Positions 1 through 6,978 of a DNA stretch of 11,730 nt are shown here, one piece after another. The notes beneath the pieces were generated by a model. It did not search any database. It was not told the origin of the DNA and saw only the letters and a list, made by a program, of their open reading frames with translations. The position numbers and the translations under genes were made by a program. Positions within the stretch are counted from its first letter, which is position 1. Each line of letters begins with the position of its first letter. The stretch comes from Euryarchaeota archaeon UBA242 (GTDB lineage Archaea > Thermoplasmatota > Poseidoniia > Poseidoniales > Poseidoniaceae): positions 1 to 11,730 of the forward strand of contig DAJY01000097.1 of NCBI GenBank assembly GCA_002499015.1, in the 5' to 3' direction.

Positions 1-4
1 TTCC

Positions 5-46
5 GGTTTGAGCAGTTATATTGATTTTAATCGTTCAGCTCAAACC
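5..46. repeat. Inverted repeat at left edge, 9-base arms
   Basis: GGTTTGAGC (5-13) is exactly repeated in inverse as GCTCAAACC (38-46), with a 24-base AT-rich spacer. It lies downstream of the minus-strand tRNA-Leu and may also be the end of a gene to the left of the window. It could be a hairpin marking a transcript end or a protein-binding site. No gene is seen in 1-102. Confidence 0.4.
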
Positions 47-102
47 TATTCGAATCCTGACTCCCGAAATAAAGAGAATTAATGAATAATGTTCTTAATG
101 AG

Positions 103-186
103 TGCGGGGGGCAGGATTCGAACCTGCGAATCAATAAGAAATGGGACCTAAACCCACCGCCGTTGACCAAGCTGGGCGACCCCCGC
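103..186 (-). tRNA. tRNA-Leu, anticodon UAG
   Basis: Read on the minus strand, this is an 84-base class II tRNA. The acceptor stem GCGGGGG/CCCCCGC pairs perfectly, followed by discriminator A. The T arm is GCAGG-TTCGAAT-CCTGC. The anticodon stem GTGGG/CCCAT has one G-U pair and encloses loop TTTAGGT, giving anticodon UAG, which reads CUA and probably other CUN leucine codons. The D arm contains the GG of the D loop. The variable region is about 13 bases long, as expected for Leu, but its internal pairing looks weak. CCA is not encoded (the discriminator is followed by CT), so it must be added after transcription. No intron is seen in the anticodon loop. Confidence 0.93.
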
Positions 187-213
187 GCAATCTCAATGCG
201 GTAGTCAATCACT

Positions 214-233
214 TTTGAAGAAAGCGCTTCAAA
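214..233. repeat. Small hairpin between the copper operon and tRNA-Leu
   Basis: TTTGAAG (214-220) and CTTCAAA (227-233) form a perfect 7-base-pair stem with a 6-base loop. It lies after the stop of the HMA chaperone gene and upstream of tRNA-Leu on the same strand. A transcript-end or processing hairpin is possible. The stem is AT-rich and not followed by a clear T-tract on the minus strand, so its role is uncertain. Confidence 0.35.
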
Positions 234-261
234 CATCTATCGCTAATTTATCTAATAAAAT

Positions 262-474
262 TCAAGCGGATGCATTGAATCCAGTATCATTGACAATGTT
301 GACAACATCTTCGGTGGATAATTGTGATGTTGTGATAATTACTCCTGAGTCATTTTCATGGCTGATAGTTGCACTGATTACTCCAGGCGTTGCATCAAGG
401 ACTCGAGTAACTCTTCCAGAGCATCCTCCACAAGTCATGCCGGTGATTGTTAAATTGTGAATTACTTCGCTCAT
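262..474 (-). CDS. copZ: Heavy-metal-associated (HMA) domain copper chaperone, CopZ-like
   Basis: This 70-residue protein is a single HMA domain. It carries the metal-binding loop G-M-T-C-G-G-C at residues 12-18, with Cys15 and Cys18 as the Cu(I) ligands, and otherwise has the usual length of a stand-alone cytosolic CopZ/Atx1-type chaperone. Such proteins bind Cu(I) and pass it to the HMA domain or transport site of a CopA ATPase. It is the last gene of the minus-strand copper operon, 47 bases after copA, which supports that pairing. A weak GGGGTG ribosome-binding sequence lies about 14 bases before the ATG. Metal identity is inferred from the adjacent Cu+-type ATPase; the HMA fold alone could also bind Zn or Hg. 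Confidence 0.85.
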   Translation of the reverse strand: MSEVIHNLTITGMTCGGCSGRVTRVLDATPGVISATISHENDSGVIITTSQLSTEDVVNIVNDTGFNASA

Positions 475-521
475 GTGTTAGGCCACACCCCTTGTTCATT
501 TCAACTAAATGGTTAACTAAC

Positions 522-2804
522 TCAATTCTGTATAGGCTTCCACCATTTCAGGAGAAGTGAATTTGAGACCACACTGACCGATGACATAGACATCGCTGCT
601 GCTGCAAAGGCAGGTGGAAGTAACCAACCAGTCCAAGGTAGGAGTAGACCCATTGCGAGAGGAATTCCAATCACGTTATATCCGAATGCCCACAATAGGT
701 TTGTTCTAATTCGTGACATGGTTGCTTTACCTAATTGTAAGGCCGACACAGCATCGATTAAATCATCGCGAATTAATACGATATCAGCACTTTCAAGAGC
801 AATTTGTGAACCAGCGCCCATTGCAAGTCCAACATCTGCAACAGTAAGTGCAGCAGCATCATTGATTCCATCACCTACCATCGCAACGGTCTTGCCTTGG
901 CTTTGCAATCGCTTGATATGATCTGCTTTTTCAGCAGGTTTTACACCTGCAATAACTTGGTCTATGGCAACTATATCAGCAATACTTTGTGCAGCTTCAA
1001 GTCTATCACCAGTTAGCATAATTACCTCCATTCCCATTTGTTTCGCCTTCTTTACAGCCATCGCCGAGGTGGAACGAACTCTATCCCTGGCTTCTATCCA
1101 ACCCAGTAGTCGAGTTCCTACACTGACCAGTACAATGGTCACACCTTTTGCTGCGGCTGTTGCCAATTTTTTGTTTAATTCTTCATCGATTTCAATTCCA
1201 ACTTCTTGCATCATTGAGGCATTGCCAATCGCCACTAATTGACCTTGCATATCCCCTACTAAGCCACAACCAGCAACAGTTTGAATGTCAGAAATAGTAG
1301 GTTTATCAGAAGTAACATTGGACCAAGATGTTTGGATCGCTTGTGATAATGGGTGTGTTGATTCACTTTCTAAAGCGGCAGCGATAGAAAGAATCTCTTT
1401 GACTTCTGTATCCAATAATTCAATATGAGAGACACGGGGTTTTCCAGAAGTTATTGTTCCGGTTTTATCAACCACTAAAGTATCTATTTTATGCGACTTT
1501 TCTAAGGCTTCAATTCCCTTGATTAACAAACCATATCTTGCACCTACTCCAGTGCCGATAACCAATGCGGTTGGTGTTGCTAATCCTAAGGCGCAAGGGC
1601 AGGCAATAACTAGGGTAGAAACTAGTACCATGACTGCCAATTCAGCCGAAGTCATAGAAAATTGAGCAGCGGTGGAATCTCCAAATTGCCACCAATAGAG
1701 GGAGGCAACGATGGCTAATACTGTTACTACGGGCACGAATACTGCCGAAATCTGATCCACTAACCTCTGAATTGGAGCCTTGCCCATTTGGGCATCCTCC
1801 ACTAATTGGATGACATTGGCCAACATGGTATCAGTTGACAAAGCAGTAACGCGTAGAATGATAGTACCATCTAAGACAATGGTTCCAGCATTAGCGATAT
1901 CCCCTGATTTTTTCCTCACTGGATATGGCTCACCGCTCATCATCGATTCATCTATACTGGCTTTACATTCAATCAATTCACCATCTAATGGAATCGTTTC
2001 TCCAGCCAAGACTTTGATTAGAGTTTCTTTAGAGATTTGGTCAACATCTACCATTTCTGTATGGCCTAACTTTTCATCACTAATCACTCGCGCTTGCTTT
2101 GGTTGCAAGCGCATTAATGAATGAATTGCATCGGTCGCTCTAAGTTTTGCTTGAGCCTCAATATAATTTCCAAGTAAAACAAATGTGATAATAAATGCAG
2201 CACCATCAAAGAATACGTGTTCGGCTTTCAGTAGAAGATTTGGAGCATTACTTATCAGCGGTGCAATAGTAACTGCACTTGACCAAATTACTGCTACCGT
2301 CGTTCCTAAACTCACTAAGACATCCATGTTAGCACTGCCATTTCGTAGTGATTTCCAAGCCCCTGAATGGAACTCCCATCCCGACCACAAATATACGGGC
2401 AAGATGCTTAGCATTGCTAGCAATAAGCGCTTGTCTACCTCGCCGATTCTACCGAGGTCAGGGGATAACATGGTCAGAATGAAAATAGGAATGGTTAGGG
2501 CGAAAGCAACAATCACTTTCTTTCCTTGAAGTCGTGCATCTTCGATAGCGTCATCACGAACTTGTAATGCAGGAACCAGGTCACTAGCAGTAAAACCGCC
2601 ACGCTCAATAGCAGCAATAGTGGCAGATTTCAAATCATCAAGACGGCTAGAATCTTTGCCAATAATAGTTGCTTTTTCTAATGGTAAGTTGACAGAAACC
2701 TGAACAACGCCATCAACTTTAGAAACCATATTTTCAACCGAAGCAACGCACGCACCACAAGTCATTCCACCCACTCTTAGGGTGATGGAATTAGCAGCAG
2801 TCAT
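522..2804 (-). CDS. copA: Cu+-exporting P1B-type ATPase CopA
   Basis: Membrane ATPase that pumps Cu(I) out of the cytoplasm using ATP. From the chosen ATG (760 residues) it has one N-terminal HMA domain with CxxC at 16-19, then transmembrane helices. The actuator domain carries S-G-E-P at 290-293. The CPC transport motif is at 402-404, followed by G-L-A-T-P. The phosphorylated Asp446 lies in D-K-T-G-T-I-T. The P1B-specific HP is at 484-485 and G-D-G-I-N-D at 644-649. The last helices hold Y-N (709-710) and M-S-M-S-S (738-742). CPC plus YN plus MxxSS is the signature of the Cu+ (P1B-1) class. A longer start at 2867 adds 21 residues but has no ribosome-binding site. The ATG at 2804 has GGAG 9 bases upstream and overlaps the previous stop by 14 bases, suggesting translational coupling. 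Confidence 0.95.
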   Translation of the reverse strand: MTAANSITLRVGGMTCGACVASVENMVSKVDGVVQVSVNLPLEKATIIGKDSSRLDDLKSATIAAIERGGFTASDLVPALQVRDDAIEDARLQGKKVIVAFALTIPIFILTMLSPDLGRIGEVDKRLLLAMLSILPVYLWSGWEFHSGAWKSLRNGSANMDVLVSLGTTVAVIWSSAVTIAPLISNAPNLLLKAEHVFFDGAAFIITFVLLGNYIEAQAKLRATDAIHSLMRLQPKQARVISDEKLGHTEMVDVDQISKETLIKVLAGETIPLDGELIECKASIDESMMSGEPYPVRKKSGDIANAGTIVLDGTIILRVTALSTDTMLANVIQLVEDAQMGKAPIQRLVDQISAVFVPVVTVLAIVASLYWWQFGDSTAAQFSMTSAELAVMVLVSTLVIACPCALGLATPTALVIGTGVGARYGLLIKGIEALEKSHKIDTLVVDKTGTITSGKPRVSHIELLDTEVKEILSIAAALESESTHPLSQAIQTSWSNVTSDKPTISDIQTVAGCGLVGDMQGQLVAIGNASMMQEVGIEIDEELNKKLATAAAKGVTIVLVSVGTRLLGWIEARDRVRSTSAMAVKKAKQMGMEVIMLTGDRLEAAQSIADIVAIDQVIAGVKPAEKADHIKRLQSQGKTVAMVGDGINDAAALTVADVGLAMGAGSQIALESADIVLIRDDLIDAVSALQLGKATMSRIRTNLLWAFGYNVIGIPLAMGLLLPWTGWLLPPAFAAAAMSMSSVSVVSNSLLLKWWKPIQN

Positions 2805-3051
2805 TTTGCCCATCTCCATTTTGGGTTTTTGAGTCAACTTCATTTTGAGGTATTGAACTTCCTTCATTCGGTTGGCATTTGTCAGAACTACAACCGATCA
2901 TTGACCATTCACCCTCATCGAAGCAGATACAACCGCAACCGCAAGTACACATCCAACCGACTCCGTCCCAACCTTTGCCGCCTTCTGCCCGTGTGTAGAG
3001 GCGCTTCATCTTGCAATCACATGCACATAGGTTAGCCTTCACTCTCGCCAT
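2791..3051 (-). CDS. Small cysteine-rich, metallothionein-like protein
   Basis: An 86-residue protein with 12 cysteines. They form C-x-C-x-C at 9-13, five alternating cysteines at 35-43 (C-T-C-G-C-G-C-I-C), single Cys at 54 and 59, and a terminal Cys-Cys at 85-86. The stretch before residue 43 (basic, then G-W..G-W-M-C-T-C-G) vaguely recalls a zinc ribbon. The C-terminal third is polar and probably disordered. I do not recognise the family. As first gene of the copper operon, overlapping copA by 14 bases, it is plausibly a Cu(I)-binding buffer or sensor protein. That role is inferred from cysteine density and position only. The ATG lies where a transcript from the upstream TATA box should begin, so the mRNA is probably leaderless. 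Being open in one frame with clustered CxC motifs argues against a chance ORF. Confidence 0.72.
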   Translation of the reverse strand: MARVKANLCACDCKMKRLYTRAEGGKGWDGVGWMCTCGCGCICFDEGEWSMIGCSSDKCQPNEGSSIPQNEVDSKTQNGDGQNDCC

Positions 3052-3061
3052 GGCCTTGGGT

Positions 3062-3101
3062 TATTGTAGTCATTAATAAATATGAGTTATTGACTACAAT
3101 A
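3062..3101. promoter_or_regulatory. Candidate operator: 11-base perfect inverted repeat around the copper-operon promoter
   Basis: TATTGTAGTCA (3062-3072) and its exact reverse complement TGACTACAATA (3091-3101) flank an 18-base AT-rich spacer. Allowing one mismatch, the symmetry extends three more bases inward. The spacer holds the TATA-like sequence for the minus-strand operon starting at 3051. A dimeric regulator bound here would block TBP/TFB, so copper-responsive repression is a natural reading. The regulator gene is not in the window. Low GC content and the long loop make a transcription-terminator hairpin for the upstream RNase gene less likely. Confidence 0.65.
3071..3084 (-). promoter_or_regulatory. 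TATA-like box of the copper operon
   Basis: On the minus strand the spacer reads CATATTTATTAATG, a TATA-box-like sequence centred near 3077. Transcription would be expected about 25 bases further on, around 3052, at or just before the ATG of the cysteine-rich gene. This predicts a leaderless or nearly leaderless mRNA, consistent with the lack of a clear ribosome-binding site there. Confidence 0.5.
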
Positions 3102-3117
3102 CTTATTGTTGCCAACT

Positions 3118-5544
3118 TCAGCGGTTTGGGGCTAAGTCAAGAGACCCAGACCAAATGTCAAGACCGCGTAATCGGCAAGGGAATTTCTGTCCTAATTTGA
3201 CGATTGCATTCTGCTGCCCTCGCTCATCAGGTTCTGCTGGAACAACTTCTAGCCCATGTTCATCTATTACCGTTCTAATCTTGCCAGATATTTGTCTTAG
3301 GTGCATGCGCCCTTGAACAGAACCATCATCTGCTAAATCCAAGAAAATCCAAGGTGTTCTTAGCCCCACAATTCTCGCTGGCCAAGATTTACCTTCTAAT
3401 GGAGTGGCAACATCGGTCAATTGTTCATCGCCAATCCCTCCTCCTCTCAACAGATGCAGATGATATGCATTGGCAACAAGTTCCCATTCCAGCCGTTTTG
3501 CTTTGTATCCCCTGTCACTACAATGGCCTGCCAAATCGGCTGTTTCCTCAAGTGAATGAGCCCATTCATTTCCACGTAAATAGGCCTTTAGCTGACGATG
3601 AGCCATCAAATCCGGATATCTTCTAATCGGTGAAGTAAAGTGAACATAAGCATCTAAATTGAGGCCGAAATGGCCGATGTTCTCTTCACTATAGTTCGCT
3701 CTTTGCATCAACTGGAATAATCCTTGGTCAACGACTCTTCTGATCACATCGTCTAATTCACTGGCTTCTTTTTGAGCATCAGCAAGAGAATCCAAAATAT
3801 CGTTTCTTGCTTCAGGATTGAGCACATCTTGCAAATATGGTTCGACATCACTTTCACTATTATCTTCGCTAATCAAACCGGATAAATCAATTCCTCCACC
3901 GGAATTATCAGCCCATGCACCAAGAATGTTTGTCAAATGTTGAGAAGAAGATTCTCCTTGTTTTCTACTGCTGGGCAAGGGAAGACGAATACTGACGCCT
4001 AGTTCCTCCAATTTAGCATTTAATCCTTCAATTTCGGGGGCATCGGGTGGTGCGTGACACCTCCAAGGAAGTGGAGCGCCTGCCGCTCCTAACAAGTGGC
4101 CTATCGCTGAGTTTGTTGCAACCATTAGGGATTCTATCATTCGAGTAGCATCATTCGGCCACTTGACTTCAACAGTGATTTGGTCATCAATAATGCGAGG
4201 ACGCAATTCAGCATTAGAGATATTTAATCGCAACTCTTTTTCCTGCCATTTCTTTGCTAGAGTAAACATTTCAGAGAATTGTGGGTTATCTAATGCATCT
4301 TCATATGCCATGTTTTGTTTTACCTCAATAACGGCCTCGTAAGCAGAAACATCCGTTATTTCACCTGCATCATCAAGTTTCATTGCGACAGCCATAGCGT
4401 ATCGAGGTATTTTTTCTCGTAATGAGCAAAGGTCATCGGCTAAGCGAGAAGGTAGCATTGGTAGTACGGTATGAGGCAAATAGACTGAGGTGGCACGAGC
4501 CCTTGCAGCAGCATCAAGACTTGTATTGGGGGTGACATAATGGGCAACATCGGCGATTGCAACCCATAATGTTTGCACTCCATTTTCTTCAATCAAACAC
4601 ACAGCATCGTCGAAATCCTTTGCATCATGCGGATCGATAGTCACGAACGGTAGATGCCGTAAATCAGTTCTTCCTTCCTTCAAGCCAGACTCAACATCAA
4701 CCTCTTTCAACAATTCTGCATTTACGCACAGTGATTGGTCATACTCTCTTGGAAATGGATTTGCATTCGCTCTTCTTCTAGCCAATAAACGGGAGTCTAG
4801 GAGTTGTTCTGCATTCCAATGTTTTGCTGAAACCAATAATAACGCCATTGCCGGTTCTGCTTCTGGAAAACGCATCCCGCCTCTTCTTTTTGCGATAAAA
4901 CGACTTTCACCGAGCAATGAAAATTCACCCCATGACATGATACGCTCTCCAGGCATTAGAGTAAATTCTTTAGGATAATCTTGACCCATTAAATCGGTGA
5001 GCCAAACACTTTCAAGTAAAGAATAACGTTGAGCATCTTCCTCACTGACATAACTTAATTGTGCACTTTTATCATTGCTTTGTAATTCTTCACCGACTCT
5101 AAGAGGAGGCCTTCCCCAAAGAGATGTACCGCCTTTTTGTGCATGTCTAGAAGAGAATGCTTTCCAATCAGCTACCGCTGACTCAATTATTTCAACATAC
5201 GCAGGCTTAACCAATCGGAACATTTTATCTTCTAGTGATGTGAATCGTTCATTCTTTTTACGGCCAATTGCAAGTGCTTCGTCTAGTCCACTGCGAAATG
5301 TTTTCTCGGCTTTACTATCGATTGAAAATCGATGCATCAAGTTTTCACCATTGATGAGGAGGTCAGCAATTTGCTGATTAGTCCATGATTTGCCCCATAG
5401 TTCATCATCATCTGCAAATTGCTGTGACAAGCGACGCCATAATTTTTCATCTTCAGGTATCTGAGGGCCTTTTTTGTTTTGATGCTTACCAGGGCTATTT
5501 GAATTTGGGCCGCGTCCTCTACCGCCACCGCGCCCTCTCGCCAT
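3118..5544 (-). CDS. rnr: RNase II/RNase R family 3'-5' exoribonuclease (RNB domain)
   Basis: An 808-residue protein whose RNB catalytic domain covers roughly 285-660. The signature I-D-P-H-D-A-K-D-F-D-D-A at 303-314 supplies four aspartates (304, 310, 312, 313) with the spacing of the Mg-binding residues of E. coli RNase II. The second hallmark H-F-T-S-P-I-R-R-Y-P-D-L is at 635-646. The tail after about 715 looks like a S1-type OB domain. Family members degrade RNA processively from the 3' end. The N-terminus is unusual: an R/G-rich leader (residues 3-12) and about 250 residues with no clear cold-shock domain by eye. A Ser/acidic insertion lies at 525-570. It follows the J-domain gene after 49 bases and precedes the copper promoter. 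No strong ribosome-binding site is visible; a TATA-like TGTAATATCA at the end of the upstream gene could give it its own transcript. Confidence 0.92.
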   Translation of the reverse strand: MARGRGGGRGRGPNSNSPGKHQNKKGPQIPEDEKLWRRLSQQFADDDELWGKSWTNQQIADLLINGENLMHRFSIDSKAEKTFRSGLDEALAIGRKKNERFTSLEDKMFRLVKPAYVEIIESAVADWKAFSSRHAQKGGTSLWGRPPLRVGEELQSNDKSAQLSYVSEEDAQRYSLLESVWLTDLMGQDYPKEFTLMPGERIMSWGEFSLLGESRFIAKRRGGMRFPEAEPAMALLLVSAKHWNAEQLLDSRLLARRRANANPFPREYDQSLCVNAELLKEVDVESGLKEGRTDLRHLPFVTIDPHDAKDFDDAVCLIEENGVQTLWVAIADVAHYVTPNTSLDAAARARATSVYLPHTVLPMLPSRLADDLCSLREKIPRYAMAVAMKLDDAGEITDVSAYEAVIEVKQNMAYEDALDNPQFSEMFTLAKKWQEKELRLNISNAELRPRIIDDQITVEVKWPNDATRMIESLMVATNSAIGHLLGAAGAPLPWRCHAPPDAPEIEGLNAKLEELGVSIRLPLPSSRKQGESSSQHLTNILGAWADNSGGGIDLSGLISEDNSESDVEPYLQDVLNPEARNDILDSLADAQKEASELDDVIRRVVDQGLFQLMQRANYSEENIGHFGLNLDAYVHFTSPIRRYPDLMAHRQLKAYLRGNEWAHSLEETADLAGHCSDRGYKAKRLEWELVANAYHLHLLRGGGIGDEQLTDVATPLEGKSWPARIVGLRTPWIFLDLADDGSVQGRMHLRQISGKIRTVIDEHGLEVVPAEPDERGQQNAIVKLGQKFPCRLRGLDIWSGSLDLAPNR

Positions 5545-5593
5545 ATGGTTACGTCAAGGTAACAGGTGATGAAGTATCGTTTGGACAATGATA

Positions 5594-6523
5594 TTACAAT
5601 CCACTTTTTTGTAATGATTCCAAGGCCTTGAGTTGCGCAGATGTCAACTGTCCGTTTTCTTGTAAAACAAATTCAAGATCCAAATCACCGCCGTCGAATC
5701 CTGCACCAACCATTCTTCTCCGGTCACCAATTTGGGTATTAGCAGCAACACTTAGATTTCCAGATTTCCCAGAAGGTAGTTTGACTTTGATTTTACCACC
5801 TAAAACCAATGTTGAATATGGGGTTGAGACCTCTAGTACCAATATGCCATCTTCCCAATAAGTACCTTCTCCAGCATCTATTCTAATGACGATTAATACA
5901 TCTCCAGTATCTCCTTGGGGATGGTCATGACCTTGTCCTTTTAGACGTTTAATTTGACCATGTTTTGCATCAGCGGCAATAGTGATTTTTAGCGTTGTAG
6001 TCTTGGTTTCCATTTCGTTACCATTTTTTCTGAACCTTTTGAAAGTAAATGGAAATTTACCACCCTCTTTCGCCTCATCCATGGTGATGTCAATTCCAAC
6101 ATTGATATCAGCACCCTTTGGTAGTTGCTGATGGGATGCGGGATTCCGTTGCCTAGCACCACCGCCAGGCATTCCTCCTCCCCCGAACATTTGGCCAAAG
6201 ATATCATCCATTCCTCTGCCACCACCGCCGAAGTTGAACTGGGATTCTCCAAATGGATTACCACCTCTTCCGCCGAATGAATTACCTCCAGCGCCGAACA
6301 TATTCGACATTTGTTGCTTTTGGTCAAAGTTCCTGCGCGAATCTGCAGTTCCAATTGTATCATATGCTGCTTGAACTTCTTTGAATTTCGTTTCAGCAGT
6401 AGCATCATCTGGATTGCGATCTGGGTGGAACTGACGGGCTTTTTTGCGGAATGAGCGCTTGATTTCAGCGTCGCTGGCACCCTTGTTAACACCTAATACG
6501 GAATAGGGGTCGCGTTCTACCAT
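5594..6523 (-). CDS. DnaJ-type co-chaperone without zinc finger (type II/B Hsp40)
   Basis: A 309-residue J-domain protein. The J domain spans 4-68 with the Hsp70-activating H-P-D at 33-35. A Gly/Phe- and Gly/Met-rich linker runs from about 70 to 123. The C-terminal substrate-binding beta domains occupy about 137-290. The four CxxCxGxG zinc repeats of canonical DnaJ are absent, so it belongs with CbpA/DnaJB1-like proteins. It would stimulate DnaK/Hsp70 ATPase activity and deliver unfolded clients. The ATG has an AGGA ribosome-binding sequence about 6 bases upstream. It is transcribed divergently from secE and is followed by the exoribonuclease gene on the same strand, possibly co-transcribed. 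No dnaK or grpE is in the window, so whether this is the only J protein of the cell cannot be judged. Confidence 0.93.
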   Translation of the reverse strand: MVERDPYSVLGVNKGASDAEIKRSFRKKARQFHPDRNPDDATAETKFKEVQAAYDTIGTADSRRNFDQKQQMSNMFGAGGNSFGGRGGNPFGESQFNFGGGGRGMDDIFGQMFGGGGMPGGGARQRNPASHQQLPKGADINVGIDITMDEAKEGGKFPFTFKRFRKNGNEMETKTTTLKITIAADAKHGQIKRLKGQGHDHPQGDTGDVLIVIRIDAGEGTYWEDGILVLEVSTPYSTLVLGGKIKVKLPSGKSGNLSVAANTQIGDRRRMVGAGFDGGDLDLEFVLQENGQLTSAQLKALESLQKSGL

Positions 6524-6560
6524 ATCGTTCCTGCAACTATAGCTCCCTCATCAATGCTCG

Positions 6561-6570
6561 GATTTTTTTA
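6561..6570 (-). promoter_or_regulatory. Candidate TATA box for the J-domain gene
   Basis: The minus strand reads TAAAAAAATC here. Transcription about 25 bases further on would start near 6540 and give a leader of about 17 bases holding the AGGA ribosome-binding sequence. It lies in the divergent gap (6524-6691) shared with secE. Confidence 0.4.
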
Positions 6571-6647
6571 GCAACAGTTACCAACACCAATATGGGGCAT
6601 TTGATTGGAACTATTTATCATGCAGATTAGTTTTACCTATCAAAGCG

Positions 6648-6657
6648 GTTATATTAG
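6648..6657 (+). promoter_or_regulatory. Candidate TATA box for secE-spt5
   Basis: GGTTATATTA centred near 6652 should place a transcript start near 6678, leaving a leader of about 14 bases with GAGGT close to the secE ATG at 6692. This placement supports the ATG at 6692 and argues against the in-frame ATG at 6605, which lies upstream of the box. Confidence 0.5.
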
Positions 6658-6691
6658 GTGGGCAGTTGGGCAGGATATCCGAGGTTATACC

Positions 6692-6964
6692 ATGTCTAAC
6701 GAAAACTCCAAATCTCAATCATTTGAGGACAAAGTTCAAGACAAGCAAGATTGGATTGAATCGCAATTCCGTAAGGTCTCTAGAGGCTCATGGGCTCGTA
6801 TTCTACGAATGGCAAGAAAGCCGACTCCTCAAGAGTTTAAGCAGACTGTTATTATTTGCGGAATAGGATTATTCATCTTAGGGGCTATTGGATTCGCAAT
6901 GCTTGTATTGATGGATAATTTCATACCATACTTAATCCATGATGTATTCAATATTGGTAACTGA
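6692..6964 (+). CDS. secE: Preprotein translocase subunit SecE (Sec61 gamma)
   Basis: A 90-residue protein with a charged cytosolic amphipathic N-terminal half. It contains the conserved R-K-P-T-P-Q-E-F segment (42-49), followed by one transmembrane helix at about 53-74. This is the layout of archaeal SecE/Sec61-gamma, which clamps SecY in the protein-conducting channel. The reading frame is open from 6605, which would add 29 residues. The ATG at 6692 is preferred because GAGGT lies about 7 bases before it, the resulting length is close to the family's usual 60-90 residues, and a TATA-like box sits between the two starts. spt5 follows after 14 bases, the usual archaeal secE-spt5 (secE-nusG) pairing. 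Confidence 0.9.
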   Translation: MSNENSKSQSFEDKVQDKQDWIESQFRKVSRGSWARILRMARKPTPQEFKQTVIICGIGLFILGAIGFAMLVLMDNFIPYLIHDVFNIGN

Positions 6965-6978
6965 AAAAAGGTGATTAT

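Noticed and set aside
201..207. GTAGTCA next to tRNA-Leu, identical to part of the copper operator half-site
   Set aside because: It is a single 7-base match without an inverted partner, and can be chance.
5548..5563. Short hairpin GTTAC/GTAAC just before the RNase start
   Set aside because: A five-pair AT-rich stem is too weak to assign a function; similar stems are expected by chance.
5989..6492. 167-codon minus-strand frame within the J-domain gene
   Set aside because: It is a second frame of the same strand inside a clearly identified DnaJ-type gene, with no recognisable domain.
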